Counted from the first letter of the stretch, positions 1 to 11,870 are shown. The stretch is 64,000 nucleotides of DNA from Poriferisodalis sp965215815 (GCF_965215815.1 NZ_CBDCEO010000013.1:2418001-2482000); one strand, 5' to 3'. The notes: generated by a model not told the origin, from the letters alone. Made by a program: numbers and translations.

Positions 1-660
1 GAGCGCCTGCTTGAAGCTGTTCGGATCGGGCTGGCGGGCGACACGCTGCGGTTGGGGAGGCTGCTGGGGTCCTTCGGCATCAGGTACGTGGTGGTGGTAG
101 AGCGCTCAGGCCCGTCGTACTCCGATGGTTGGGACCGACCGGTGTCATCGGCCATCTCTGAGGCGCTCGCTTCCCAGATCGATCTGCGTCCCCTGGCGGC
201 GGATCCATCGGTGCAGGTGTTTCGCAACGAGGCGTGGTGGTCGTCGCGATCGCAGTTCGAACAGCCGATCCCGGCCGGCTTCGCCACTGATCCGGTCGAC
301 CTCGTGGTGAGCGATTTGAGCGACGGCATCGGCGTGCTCACCGACTACCGGTCGGCCACGAGCCAATTCGGGTCTGTGGGCGCCGGCACTGTACTGGTGG
401 CTGAGACCTACGACCCGGGCTGGTATCTCCAGATCGGGGACACACGGACGGAGCCGACACCGGCTCTGGGTTGGGCGATGCGCTTCGATCCTCCTCAGGC
501 TGGGCAGGCTGAGCTGAGCTATGAGCGCTCGGTCGCCGTCTCTCACCGGACGGCGGCCCAGGCGCTGATCTGGCTGGCGTTGGTCTGGGTCGCGATCGGC
601 CAACCCACGCCGTTAGCCGATCGCGTGACTGCCTCCTTGAGCCGGCTGGTACGACGATGA
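1..660 (+). CDS. C-terminal end of a membrane protein (5' partial)
   Basis: The frame is open from the first base, so the gene starts outside the window; a TTG at 52 is only an internal codon. The visible 219 residues contain a beta-rich soluble segment (GIRYVVVV near the start) and one hydrophobic helix near the end (ALIWLALVWVAI), followed by a basic tail. This looks like the extracytoplasmic end of one of the large multi-pass membrane proteins or glycosyltransferases that precede DUF5719 genes in actinobacteria, but no catalytic part is visible. The stop overlaps the next start as ATGA, indicating an operon with translational coupling. Function is inferred from position only. Confidence 0.7.
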   Translation, partial: ERLLEAVRIGLAGDTLRLGRLLGSFGIRYVVVVERSGPSYSDGWDRPVSSAISEALASQIDLRPLAADPSVQVFRNEAWWSSRSQFEQPIPAGFATDPVDLVVSDLSDGIGVLTDYRSATSQFGSVGAGTVLVAETYDPGWYLQIGDTRTEPTPALGWAMRFDPPQAGQAELSYERSVAVSHRTAAQALIWLALVWVAIGQPTPLADRVTASLSRLVRR

Positions 661-2348
661 GGATCCTCCGCTGGCTGCCGCGGCTGGTGATCCCGCTGCT
701 GATCGCCGCGGCCTTGGTGATCGACGCGCGTATTGATCGGGACCCGCCGGCGGCCGCGGCCGACGGGCGTGAGGCGCTGACGCGAGTCGTGGTACCGCCT
801 CCTGACGCATTGACGTCGAGCTGGTTCTGCCCGGTCGTCGGCATGAGGGACCCGGTTCGGGGATTCGGCGAGACCACCACAGAGGTGCTGCTCACGAACA
901 TGACCGGTGCAACGGCATCGGTGTCGGTCGAGCTGCGCGGCCGTACGACGGGCCGGCAATTCGTGATGGCAGAAGTCGCACCGCAGAGCACCGGAGTCGT
1001 GAACACCTCCGACTATGCGCGTGACGAGGTCATCGGGGCGCTGGTGGAGGCCTCGGTGGGCGGTCTGGCAGTGACGCGGAGATTCGTGTCCCCGCTCGGG
1101 GTGGATGAGGCTCGCTGTTCAAGCGTGCTGGCCCCGAACTGGTACGTCCCGGTCGGAGACACCCAGACCGATGCGCTTGGACTGCTCGCAATCATGAATC
1201 CACTGCCTCGGGACGCAATCGTCGACGTCACATTTGCCTCGGAGGCGGAATTCGGACCGTTCGTCGCACCAGCGCTGACCGGGGTGGTGGTGCCCGCGTG
1301 GAGCACGGTTGTCGTCGATGTCGGCGAACATGCACGTCGCAGGGATGTTGTGGCTGCATCGGTGCGGGCCCGCACAGGTCGCGTCGCAGTTGATTCCTTC
1401 GTGGCCTACGACGGGAGCATCGGCCGGCGTGGATTTGCTGCGGAGCTGGCTTCGGTGAACCTCGGCGGGCGCTGGCTCGTGCCGGTGGCCGGTATCGACG
1501 ATGAAACACACCTGTGGGTACGGGTCTTCAATCCCTCCGATGAGGTAGCAGAAGTCGCCGCATCGGTGGTGGCTGAGGGCTTTGCTGGTGACCGTGTGGC
1601 CTTCGCCGTGGCATCGCACGATGTCACGGAGTTGACGATCTCCTCGCCCGGCGAACTGGCACCTGGACTCGACACGCTCCTGGCTTCGCCGGGTCTCCCA
1701 TTCGGAATCTCCGTTGTCTCGCAGAACGATGTCCCCATCGTTGTGTGGGCGGAGACGCTGGTCGGCATCGCAGCGAGCCCGTTGACCGACATTGCGCGCG
1801 CTTCAGATCCCCTCGACGCTGCCACCGAGTCTGTCTCGGAGATTTCCGGCGGCGAATCCTCGACGGTGGTCGCCCAGACCGACGATTCGGCTTCGGCCGG
1901 CACGCAGACCGGCGACCCTGAATCTGACGATGTTGGCGCAGAGGCCGTGGTCGAGATCCGCCCGCCCGTGCTGGGGGCGCAGTCGGGTTTGGCCTTCGTG
2001 CCCGGCATCGTCCAGACGAGCGATCGGTGGTTGGTCGTCGTCGGGCCCGAACCCGGCGCCGAGGCGTTTCTGACGATCATGGTCGATCCGGCGGCCAGTG
2101 CCGCCCAAAGCGCTGACCCCGACGCCGATCCAGCGGTCGAGGGGGGCAGCGACCGCAGGGTCGTGGTCGGAACGCTGAACGGTGAGACGGTCGCCGTCAT
2201 CGACGTGCCAGCATCGGGTGTGGTCACGCACCGGCTCGGCAGCGGCACGACCCGCCTCCTGGCGTCCGACACGCCGTTTGCTGTGTTGCTGTGGCAATCA
2301 CGGATCGGCGGCATCGGGTTGAGCGTGGCCCATCCGCTGAGGTGGTGA
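657..2348 (+). CDS. DUF5719 family secreted/anchored protein
   Basis: 563 residues. Residues 5-22 form an N-terminal signal anchor (LPRLVIPLLIAAALVI) after a short basic start. The rest is a repetitive beta-rich extracytoplasmic region with several units of the form W-x-V-P-V-G followed by N-P and V-x-V segments, typical of DUF5719 proteins found beside cell-envelope glycosyltransferases in actinobacteria. A Ser/Thr/Asp/Glu-rich stretch around residues 385-430 looks like a flexible linker. Start ATG overlaps the previous stop (ATGA). No enzymatic motif is visible; a structural or envelope-assembly role is likely, and the biochemical function is not known to me. Confidence 0.75.
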   Translation: MRILRWLPRLVIPLLIAAALVIDARIDRDPPAAAADGREALTRVVVPPPDALTSSWFCPVVGMRDPVRGFGETTTEVLLTNMTGATASVSVELRGRTTGRQFVMAEVAPQSTGVVNTSDYARDEVIGALVEASVGGLAVTRRFVSPLGVDEARCSSVLAPNWYVPVGDTQTDALGLLAIMNPLPRDAIVDVTFASEAEFGPFVAPALTGVVVPAWSTVVVDVGEHARRRDVVAASVRARTGRVAVDSFVAYDGSIGRRGFAAELASVNLGGRWLVPVAGIDDETHLWVRVFNPSDEVAEVAASVVAEGFAGDRVAFAVASHDVTELTISSPGELAPGLDTLLASPGLPFGISVVSQNDVPIVVWAETLVGIAASPLTDIARASDPLDAATESVSEISGGESSTVVAQTDDSASAGTQTGDPESDDVGAEAVVEIRPPVLGAQSGLAFVPGIVQTSDRWLVVVGPEPGAEAFLTIMVDPAASAAQSADPDADPAVEGGSDRRVVVGTLNGETVAVIDVPASGVVTHRLGSGTTRLLASDTPFAVLLWQSRIGGIGLSVAHPLRW

Positions 2349-2355
2349 AGCGCTG

Positions 2356-2795
2356 ATGGAGCGTCTCGCCATTGCAGCGGTGTTGGTCGTCGTCGCGCTC
2401 GCGGTGGCCTATCTGGCCCAGCGCCGCCGGGGCGCAGCGGCCACGTCAGTGACGAGATCGGAATTGCCCGCGGCTGTCGATCTCACGGCGGTCGGCATCA
2501 CCTCCGGCCCGGCATTGGTGGTCTTCACCGAGGAAACATGCCGCACCTGTGCAGCAGCGCTGGCCGTCGTCCGGGGGCCCGCCGGTGCTGGGCTGCTGGT
2601 CGCGGAAGTGCCATTCGGGGCTGAACGGGTACTGCATCGCCAGCACGGCATCGACACCGTGCCCACGACGGTGGTCATCGACGCTGACGGTCAGGTCATC
2701 GACGGCTGGGTCGGCCGTGTGGATCTGTCTGGGCTGACCGCGGCGCTCGCACAGGTCGTGCGCCGCTCCGAACCCCCAGAGGGCTGGTCAGCGGG

Positions 2796-2799
<4 letters not shown>
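2356..2799 (+). CDS. membrane-anchored thioredoxin-like protein
   Basis: 147 residues. Residues 3-22 are a membrane anchor (LAIAAVLVVVALAVAYLAQ) followed by RRRG, so the domain faces the periplasmic side. It carries a redox motif C-R-T-C (TEETCRTCAAAL) and the cis-proline loop TVPTTVV, followed by D-A-D-G-Q-V, the usual layout of a thioredoxin fold. It starts 7 bases after the DUF5719 gene and probably shares its transcript. The stop codon overlaps that of the convergent ftsH. Likely a disulfide reductase or oxidase for envelope proteins; its partner is unknown. Confidence 0.8.
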
Positions 2800-4883
<2,084 letters not shown>

Positions 4884-4984
4884 GGGTTCATGCTATGGCG
4901 GCGGTCCGGCTACCAGTAGCCGCGCGGTGCCACCGGACCCACAGCGCTGACGATGGTCGCAGGCCAGACCACTAACCTGCGCGG

Positions 4985-7900
4985 ATGGCCGCACTGACCA
5001 TGCGCCCCTCGCGCGCAGAGGCGGTGCTGCTGGCCTGGATCGAAGCGGCAGTAGTCCTAGCGAGCTGCACGGCCGTTGTTGTGTGGCTCGACCCTGGCGG
5101 GGTCCTGTCTGTGGCAACTCCCACCGGCGGGGACATGGGCGCTCACGTTTGGGGCCCGGCGTTCCTGCGCGACGAACTCCTGCCAGCGGGTTCGCTGCGC
5201 GGCTGGACTTCGGAGTGGTACGCGGGCATGCCGGCCATGCAGTTCTACATGGTGCTGCCCTACCTGATGATCGTGGCAGCAGATGTGGTGTTGCCCTTCG
5301 GCGTGGCGTTCAAGCTCATTGCGATCAGCGGTGTTGTCTCGATGCCGGCCGCCGCATGGCTGATGGGATTGCTGGCGGGCTGGGCACGTCCGTTGCGGGT
5401 ACTGGCTGCAGTGGCCCTGATGCTATTCGTCTTCGACGTGAATTTCACGATTTACGGCGGGAACGCCGCGTCGACCCTGGCGGGGGAATTCGCGTTCTCG
5501 ATCGCGTTGTCGGCGACGCTTGTCTACCTGGGCATGCTCTGGCGCTCGCTCGAGCGGGGTACCGGACGCTCACGGGCAAGCCTGGCCCTGGCGTTCGTGG
5601 CTCTGTGCCACCCCATCCCGCTGGCGTTTGCCGTCACGGCAACCATCTTGATGGTCGCAGTGCGCAGCCTGCATGCGCTGCCCGATCGCATCGGCCGAGT
5701 GCGGGCGATGGGCGCGTCGATCGCTGCGATCGTGTTGTGGGCCGCTGTGTGGAATCTCAGCGACGCTGCACTGCCTCGGCTGGCCGTGCCGGCTGCGGCC
5801 GTCGTGGCGCTGGTGGTTCTCGAATGGCGGCGGGCGACCCATGCGCTCGCTATCGGCGTCATCGGCGGGCTCCTGTCGGCGTTCTGGACGGTGCCGTTCG
5901 CGGCCCGCCGGGCCTTCTTGAACGACATGGGCTGGGAGCGGCTCACCTCCGTACGAGAGCATCTGTTCTTTGCCGACGAGATCAGCGGCGACGGAACCCA
6001 TCACAACATCACTTGGCTGCTCGTGCTCGCAGGCATCGGCGCTGCGGTCGGTTTGGCGCGCTGGTACCGCCCAGCGTTGATGTGGACGGCCATCGCCATC
6101 ACGATGGCCCTCGCATTTGTCCATTGGCCTCAGCATCGGCTGTGGAATGCGCGCATCCTGCCCTTCTGGTACTTGGCGGTGTACGTGCTGGCAGCGATCG
6201 GCCTCTGGCTCGTTATCGAAGGGCTGACTCGTAGGGACTCGGACCGTCCCCATCGCAGCGGCGAGCAGATGGCTCCAGCGGCGCGGCGGGTGCGCATGCT
6301 GGTGCCGGTCGCCGCATTGGTGGCGGCGGTGGGTCTGCTGGCGCTGCGCTTCGGCGACGTTCCGGGCGGCAGGCTCGACGCCAACGGGGACTACCGCTGG
6401 GGTCCGCTCACGGTGTCTGCAGAGGACCGCAATTTCGTCTCGGGTTGGGCGCGCTGGAACTTCCGCGGCTACGAGGGACGCCCGTCGTACCCCGAGTACT
6501 ACGAGTTCGTCACCGCAATGAGCGATGTCGGCGACCGTTTCGGCTGCGGGCGACTGCTGTGGGAATACGACCGCGACGTCGTGGGTGCGTATGGCACTCC
6601 GATGGCCCCGATGCTGCTGCCGCACTGGACTGACGGCTGCATCGCGTCGATGGAGGGCCTCTACTTCGAATCGTCACCGACGGTGCCGTTCCATTTCCTC
6701 ATGCAGTCGGAGCTGTCGGCCTCACCGTCGCGTCCGATGCGCGGCCTTCCCTACAACGCCCTGGACTTCGCTCTGGGAGTTGCGCACCTGCAGATGTCGG
6801 GTATTCGGTATTACGCGTCGTTCAGCTCCGAGGCGACCGCAGCGGCGAGCCAATCCGCTGGCTTGGCGCACATCGCCTCGACAGGCCCATGGTCGATTTA
6901 CCTCGTCGCAGACAGCGACGTGGTGTCTCCGCTGTCCTTCGAGCCCGCAGTCGCCCCTGATGTGTCCCAAGCCGGGCGAGCCTGGACCGACCCGGCCGCG
7001 ATCTGGTGGAACGACCCAACGGCGTGGGATGTGCCGATCGCGCCACAGGGGCCCCAGCATTGGTCCCGGGTGGCGCTGCTGGGGTCTGGCGGCAACAGCG
7101 GCACGCCGGGCTCATTGGCGAGGTTCAGCGCGGCATCACGGCGCGCACTGCCACCAGTACAGGTCAGCGACATCAAAGCTGGGCGTGACTGGCTGTCGTT
7201 CTCGGTGGACCAGCCCGGTGTGCCGGTGCTGGTGAAGGTGTCCTACTTTCCGAACTGGTCAGCGAGCGGCGCTGACGGGCCCTACCGCGTGACGCCCAAC
7301 TGGATGGTGGTGATTCCCACCGATGAGCACGTTGAGCTCACCTATGGCGCCACGGCCGTCGAATACCTCGCCTGGCTGGCAACAGTGCTCGGGGCGATCG
7401 CGCTGGCGATCGTCGCAGTGCGGCCCCCGGTACGGTTCGACCGTCGCCGCTGGCCGGGATCGCGCCACGAGGATCCATGGACACCCCCGCTGGACGCTCC
7501 AATACCAGCTGGCAGCGAGGCGGAATCCAGCGCCACAGCTGTGCCAACTACCGGCGACACCGTTGGCGCCCCTGACGAACCACCCGCTGTGTCCGTCGTG
7601 CTGCCGGCCTACCAAGCTGCACACCTCGTCGGCGCGGCAGTGACGGAGATCAGCGCAACCCTCCGCCGCAATGAAGCACTGGATGGTCGTTTCGAGATCG
7701 TCGTCGTGGACGACGGCTCGACCGACGGCACCGCGGAGGCAGCTCGCCAAGCCGGAGCCGATGTGGTCGTGTCGTCGGAGGCGAACCGCGGAAAGGGCGC
7801 AGCAGTGCGCATGGGGATGCTCGCAGCGAGCGGACGGCTGCGCTTGTTCACCGATGCGGACCTGGCCTACCCGCCGGGCCAGCTCACTTCCCTCATCGAT

Positions 7901-8338
7901 GCACTTACCGCAGGTGCGGACGTAGCGCTTGGCAACCGCCGTCACGCCGAGGCGCGCACCATCAGTCCGGCACCGCCCGCGAGAGCGCTCGCGAGCCGGC
8001 TGTTCAATGTCTTCACCCGGCTGGTGCTGCTGCGCCGCTACCGCGACACGCAGTGCGGCTTCAAAGGCTTCACGGCGGAGGCGGCGCAGCAGATATTCAG
8101 CCGCTCTGTCATCGACGGGTTCGCTTTCGACGTGGAGGTGCTGTACCTCGTCGAGCACCTCGGCCTCGTGGCCGCCGAGGTGCCTGTGGCTGTCGATCAC
8201 TCAGCCGATACCACGGTTCGACTTGCCGCCCAGTCACTGAAGGTGGTGGCTGATATCTGGCGCATACGCCACCGCGCCGCGGCCGGGGAGTATGACGCGT
8301 TGACGTTGACGACAGTTGACGTCGACGCGACAGCGTGA
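4985..8338 (+). CDS. multi-pass membrane protein fused to a GT2 glycosyltransferase
   Basis: 1117 residues. Residues 1-~470 contain about ten or more hydrophobic helices with an early G-G-D-M-G-A-H motif, in the style of the PTPS-related/YfhO-type membrane protein families. An extracytoplasmic section (~470-790) ends with another helix. After a Pro/Ser/Thr-rich linker comes a complete family 2 glycosyltransferase (~865-1110): VSVVLPAYQ, VVDDGSTDGT, NRGKGAAV, FTDADLAYPP and DTQCGFKGF, which is closest in style to dolichyl-phosphate beta-glucosyltransferase (ALG5-like). Likely role: making a polyprenyl-phosphate-sugar donor and acting on or transferring glycans at the membrane. The fusion is discussed in the findings. 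Confidence 0.85.
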   Translation: MAALTMRPSRAEAVLLAWIEAAVVLASCTAVVVWLDPGGVLSVATPTGGDMGAHVWGPAFLRDELLPAGSLRGWTSEWYAGMPAMQFYMVLPYLMIVAADVVLPFGVAFKLIAISGVVSMPAAAWLMGLLAGWARPLRVLAAVALMLFVFDVNFTIYGGNAASTLAGEFAFSIALSATLVYLGMLWRSLERGTGRSRASLALAFVALCHPIPLAFAVTATILMVAVRSLHALPDRIGRVRAMGASIAAIVLWAAVWNLSDAALPRLAVPAAAVVALVVLEWRRATHALAIGVIGGLLSAFWTVPFAARRAFLNDMGWERLTSVREHLFFADEISGDGTHHNITWLLVLAGIGAAVGLARWYRPALMWTAIAITMALAFVHWPQHRLWNARILPFWYLAVYVLAAIGLWLVIEGLTRRDSDRPHRSGEQMAPAARRVRMLVPVAALVAAVGLLALRFGDVPGGRLDANGDYRWGPLTVSAEDRNFVSGWARWNFRGYEGRPSYPEYYEFVTAMSDVGDRFGCGRLLWEYDRDVVGAYGTPMAPMLLPHWTDGCIASMEGLYFESSPTVPFHFLMQSELSASPSRPMRGLPYNALDFALGVAHLQMSGIRYYASFSSEATAAASQSAGLAHIASTGPWSIYLVADSDVVSPLSFEPAVAPDVSQAGRAWTDPAAIWWNDPTAWDVPIAPQGPQHWSRVALLGSGGNSGTPGSLARFSAASRRALPPVQVSDIKAGRDWLSFSVDQPGVPVLVKVSYFPNWSASGADGPYRVTPNWMVVIPTDEHVELTYGATAVEYLAWLATVLGAIALAIVAVRPPVRFDRRRWPGSRHEDPWTPPLDAPIPAGSEAESSATAVPTTGDTVGAPDEPPAVSVVLPAYQAAHLVGAAVTEISATLRRNEALDGRFEIVVVDDGSTDGTAEAARQAGADVVVSSEANRGKGAAVRMGMLAASGRLRLFTDADLAYPPGQLTSLIDALTAGADVALGNRRHAEARTISPAPPARALASRLFNVFTRLVLLRRYRDTQCGFKGFTAEAAQQIFSRSVIDGFAFDVEVLYLVEHLGLVAAEVPVAVDHSADTTVRLAAQSLKVVADIWRIRHRAAAGEYDALTLTTVDVDATA

Positions 8339-8343
8339 ACGGC

Positions 8344-9918
8344 TCAGGCCCCGTTGTCGCTTACCGCAGGCGCTGGACCGCTGGCCGGGCTCTTGGTGTG
8401 CGACCGGCGCTCGGTGCTCGAGGCGACGGCCACGAGCGGTGCAGGCCGAGCTTGACCGGGAGTCCATCCCTTGGGCGCCCCATGGTGCCGTGATCGGGAG
8501 CGCGGGATGGTGACAGCGCTGGGTCGCTGCTGGCTGAACAGTCCGGCCTCGTCGAGGAGCACGCGGTCCTCGTAGTCGTCGAACCACAGGGCCTCAGGGT
8601 TGCGGCCGACGATCGTGACCTTGCCCCGGTCGGGAGCCTGGCCCGGATTGCGCAGCACCTTGAAGATCACGACACCGTTCTCGGCACCTCTCAGCCCCGC
8701 AATCGGACCGTCGGTCACCGCGGAAACCTCTGTCTTGCCTTTGTAGTGAACGATCGTGAGCCGCGCGTGCGACTCCACGCCGGACAATCCGCGTTGAGAA
8801 TCATTGAGGAGTTGCCACGCCGTTTCGATCGGCACGTTGAAGGCCTTGTAGGCGACGATGTTGCGTCCGCAAAAGAAGTAGTGGTTCTCGACGCCGATGC
8901 TCTTGAGCGTTCGCTGCAGGATTCGAAGCGCACCGGCGTCGTCGTTCACGCCCGCAATGATCGGCGTCTGATTCTCCACGCTGATCCAGCCGCGGCCAGC
9001 CAGTTCATGGATCGCGCGCTTGGTGTTTGGCCGCCACTGCAAGATGCCCTTGTCGTCACTGATGTATTGCCCGTCGGAGTCCTTGAGAAGGAACTCGTCC
9101 GGATGGTTGAAATGGATCATGAACCGCATCGAGACATCCGGGTAGACCTCATGGAAGCGGTCGATCGTCGCGAAGAAGGCCTCGTCGAAACGATCAGGAT
9201 GGAACGCCAATTCCTTGGTACCAATCCGGATGGCCTCGGTACCGGCTTCCGCCAAGGCTGTGAACCACGCTGCGAGTTTGGAATTCGGCAGCACCATGGG
9301 GTCACCGCCCGACAGGAGGATCTCACGCAATTTGGGCCGACCGGTCTCCGGATGCGTCCCTCCGTTTGCTGCGACAGCGGAATTGTGTGTCCGGATGTAG
9401 TCAGTGACTTCGCCGACTTTTGCGAGTCCCTTCTTCTTGACAGTGCCGTCAGAGCGCTCGATCTCTTTGCGCCCAATCAATTCCTCGCGATAGCAGAACC
9501 TGCAATGTGCTGAGCATGTCGAAATAACATACAGCAATCCCATTTCATACTTGTGCAATAAGCCTTCGATGGGGCTGTAATCAAGTTGATTGGCGGGGTC
9601 AGGATCACCTTCAAGATCCACAGTCTCGTCCGAGGATGCTTTGACGAGCCTTTTCAGTGCGGAACTGGACTTCGCCATTTCAAAATAGTGCCGGGTAATC
9701 TTGACCGGCATTCGTGTTTCAACATCGCGTTCCGTGTCGCGTAGTTGGCGTAAATCATCGAGCTCTTGGGCGGTGTAGAAATTTTGAAAATCTTCAGGCG
9801 CAGAGCCACTCATAAAGGGGTCAAGACCATTGACAATCTGACGGTCGTACCTAGGGTTCTCGACCTCTTCAAGTACCAATTGTTCACGTTTTGTTGGCTG
9901 GTATTTACTCTTCATCAT
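8344..9918 (-). CDS. kamA: KamA-family radical SAM aminomutase (lysine 2,3-aminomutase-like)
   Basis: 524 residues from the ATG ATG pair at 9918/9915, which begins the family-like sequence MMKSKYQPTKREQ; the frame stays open upstream to 10023, but that extension is atypical. The radical SAM cluster motif C-x3-C-x2-C is CSAHCRFC, followed by YR. SGGDP and the C-terminal YKGKTEVS region also fit the KamA/AblA family, which uses PLP and SAM to convert L-lysine to beta-lysine. The last ~65 residues are low-complexity and basic, an unusual tail. The 5' third (about 9500-9950) is visibly less GC-rich than the surroundings. No acetyltransferase (AblB) or lysine-degradation gene lies beside it. Confidence 0.85.
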   Translation of the reverse strand: MMKSKYQPTKREQLVLEEVENPRYDRQIVNGLDPFMSGSAPEDFQNFYTAQELDDLRQLRDTERDVETRMPVKITRHYFEMAKSSSALKRLVKASSDETVDLEGDPDPANQLDYSPIEGLLHKYEMGLLYVISTCSAHCRFCYREELIGRKEIERSDGTVKKKGLAKVGEVTDYIRTHNSAVAANGGTHPETGRPKLREILLSGGDPMVLPNSKLAAWFTALAEAGTEAIRIGTKELAFHPDRFDEAFFATIDRFHEVYPDVSMRFMIHFNHPDEFLLKDSDGQYISDDKGILQWRPNTKRAIHELAGRGWISVENQTPIIAGVNDDAGALRILQRTLKSIGVENHYFFCGRNIVAYKAFNVPIETAWQLLNDSQRGLSGVESHARLTIVHYKGKTEVSAVTDGPIAGLRGAENGVVIFKVLRNPGQAPDRGKVTIVGRNPEALWFDDYEDRVLLDEAGLFSQQRPSAVTIPRSRSRHHGAPKGWTPGQARPAPLVAVASSTERRSHTKSPASGPAPAVSDNGA

Positions 9919-10073
9919 CGCCTCGTCCGCTTGCTTCAGGCAGGTTCGCATCCCACTCTCTGCTCCCACCCTAGGTAGACGGGCGTGCAAATTGCAAGGG
10001 GGTTGCTGGAAACGGCCGCGCACTGCTGCGCGGAAATGTGTAATTCGAAGGGGGACAAAGCTAAGTCAACTCA

Positions 10074-10095
10074 GGTTTCCATCCCCACGGAAACC
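10074..10095. promoter_or_regulatory. inverted repeat between divergent genes
   Basis: GGTTTCC and GGAAACC form a perfect 7-bp inverted repeat around an 8-base spacer, in the leader between divergent kamA and manB. There is no T-run, so it is more likely an operator or leader hairpin than a terminator. Confidence 0.35.
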
Positions 10096-10166
10096 GGCAG
10101 ATATTGAGGCCTTGCAACGGTCGTAGAGAGCACTTCGGGACGCGCCGCTTAGGCTCTGGAAGCGAT

Positions 10167-11525
10167 ATGGCGGGACGCATCGATCCGGTGCCAGCCGATG
10201 TCTTGGAGGGCATCGTCAAGGCATATGACATACGTGGCATTTGTCCTGACGAGCTGGGTCCGTCGGCGGCGCGTGGCATTGGCTACGCCTTCGCTGAGTG
10301 GTCGGGTGCGACACAGCTCGTACTGGGGCGGGACATGCGTCCGAGCGGTGTCTCGTTGGCGGAAGCGTTCGCCAGCGGCGCGCAAGCAGCCGGGGTCGAC
10401 GTCATCGACATCGGGCTGGCTTCGACGGACCTGCTCTATTTCGCTTCGGGCCACCTGGACCTGCCGGGAGCAATGCTGACGGCGTCGCACAATCCGGCTG
10501 CCTACAACGGCGTCAAGCTGTGCGGACCCGGCGCTGCACCGGTAGGTGCCAGCAGCGGTCTCGCCGACATTGCTCAGCGGGCAGCACAAGGTGCTGCGTC
10601 GACTGCCGGCGGGGGCCAGCGCCACTCGCGTGACCTGCTCGACATGTTCGCAATCCATGTCCGTTCGTTCGTCGACGTCGAGTCGCTTGCCCCCTTGCGA
10701 GTGGTGGCCGACACGGCCAACGGCATGGGGGGCTACGTGCTGCCGGCGGTCTTCGGGCCGCTGCCGTTCGAGTGGGAGCTGATGTACGGCGAGCTCGACG
10801 GCACCTTTCCCAACCACCCGGCCGACCCGATCCAGCCCGAGAACCTCGTCGATCTCAGCGAGCGCGTGCTGGAGATTGGGGCCGATATCGGCCTTGCGTT
10901 CGATGGCGATGCGGACCGGGTCTTTCTCACCGACGAACGCGGCCGTGCGGTGAGCGGATCGCTGCTCACTGCGCTGGTTGCGCAAGCCATGCTGCGCCGC
11001 TGCGGTCCGGGGCCGATTCTCCACAACCTGATCTGCTCCCGCGCCGTGCCCGAGGTCATCACTGAAGCGGGCGGCCAGCCACTGCGCACCCGGGTGGGTC
11101 ACAGCTACATCAAGGCAGAAATGGCGCGCACCGGTGCCGCCTTCGGTGGCGAGCACAGCGGCCACTACTACTTCGCCGACAACTACCGTGCCGATTCAGG
11201 TCTGATCGCTGCGCTGGTCGCGCTCGAACAGCTGAGCACCGCAGCAGTGCCGTTGTCGGAGCTGCTTGCGCCCTTGGACCGGTATGCGTCCTCAGGCGAG
11301 ATCAACACTCGTGTTGCCGATATTGACGAGGTGCTGCGCCGGGTGTCGACGCGCTTTGCCAGGTACTCCCAGGACCACCTCGATGGTCTCACCGTCGACG
11401 CAGGCGACTGGTGGTTCAACTTGCGGCCGTCCAATACCGAGCCGTTGCTCCGGCTGAATCTCGAAGCGCCCGACGCCGAAGCTGTGGCAGAACGAGTGAG
11501 CGAAATCTCAGCGCTGCTGGCATGA
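10167..11525 (+). CDS. manB: phosphomannomutase/phosphoglucomutase
   Basis: 452 residues from the ATG at 10167, chosen because a GGAAGCG ribosome-binding site precedes it; an in-frame TTG at 10104 would add 21 unlike residues. All four domains of the alpha-D-phosphohexomutase family are present: YDIRG near the start, active-site serine loop T-A-S-H-N-P (~Ser106), metal loop DGDADR (~246-251), sugar loop GGEHSGHYYF and the phosphate-binding loop R-P-S-N-T-E-P. It interconverts hexose 1- and 6-phosphates, probably for GDP-mannose or glucan precursors. It heads a run with a Trm112-like gene and a PGI/PMI gene, forming a hexose-phosphate cluster. Confidence 0.93.
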   Translation: MAGRIDPVPADVLEGIVKAYDIRGICPDELGPSAARGIGYAFAEWSGATQLVLGRDMRPSGVSLAEAFASGAQAAGVDVIDIGLASTDLLYFASGHLDLPGAMLTASHNPAAYNGVKLCGPGAAPVGASSGLADIAQRAAQGAASTAGGGQRHSRDLLDMFAIHVRSFVDVESLAPLRVVADTANGMGGYVLPAVFGPLPFEWELMYGELDGTFPNHPADPIQPENLVDLSERVLEIGADIGLAFDGDADRVFLTDERGRAVSGSLLTALVAQAMLRRCGPGPILHNLICSRAVPEVITEAGGQPLRTRVGHSYIKAEMARTGAAFGGEHSGHYYFADNYRADSGLIAALVALEQLSTAAVPLSELLAPLDRYASSGEINTRVADIDEVLRRVSTRFARYSQDHLDGLTVDAGDWWFNLRPSNTEPLLRLNLEAPDAEAVAERVSEISALLA

Positions 11526-11587
11526 TCGCCACGTGGATCCGCAACCGACGTCGGACGGCTGGCTCCGGCCGCGTCCAAGAGGTACGC

Positions 11588-11824
11588 ATGGGACTTGATC
11601 CGGCCTTGTCAGAAATCCTGGCTTGCCCGCAGGACAAGGGACCGCTCTACTTCGTGGCGGAGCAGGATCTGCTCTACAACCCGCGCTTGGGGCGGACCTA
11701 TTCCATCGACAACGGCATTCCCGTGTTGCTGATCGACGAGGGTTCCGACGCAGATCCAGCCACCGCCGCAGCGCTGGACGCTCGCATCGCGAGCGGCGAA
11801 CTCAGTCCGACGTTCGAACAGTGA
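11588..11824 (+). CDS. Trm112-family small protein
   Basis: 78 residues from ATG 11588, behind an AAGAGG-type ribosome-binding site. The sequence L-S-E-I-L-A-C-P-Q-D-K-G-P-L then Y-S-I-D-N-G-I-P-V-L-L-I matches the Trm112/UPF0434 fold, in which members act as small activators or zinc-ribbon partners. Only one cysteine of the usual zinc set remains (CPQDKG rather than CPxCKG), so it may not bind zinc. In actinobacteria this gene commonly sits between manB and a PGI/PMI gene, as here. Confidence 0.8.
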   Translation: MGLDPALSEILACPQDKGPLYFVAEQDLLYNPRLGRTYSIDNGIPVLLIDEGSDADPATAAALDARIASGELSPTFEQ

Positions 11825-11870
11825 CCCGCAACGCAGACCGGTCAGCGCCTGGCGCGGGGAGGCTCTTGGG

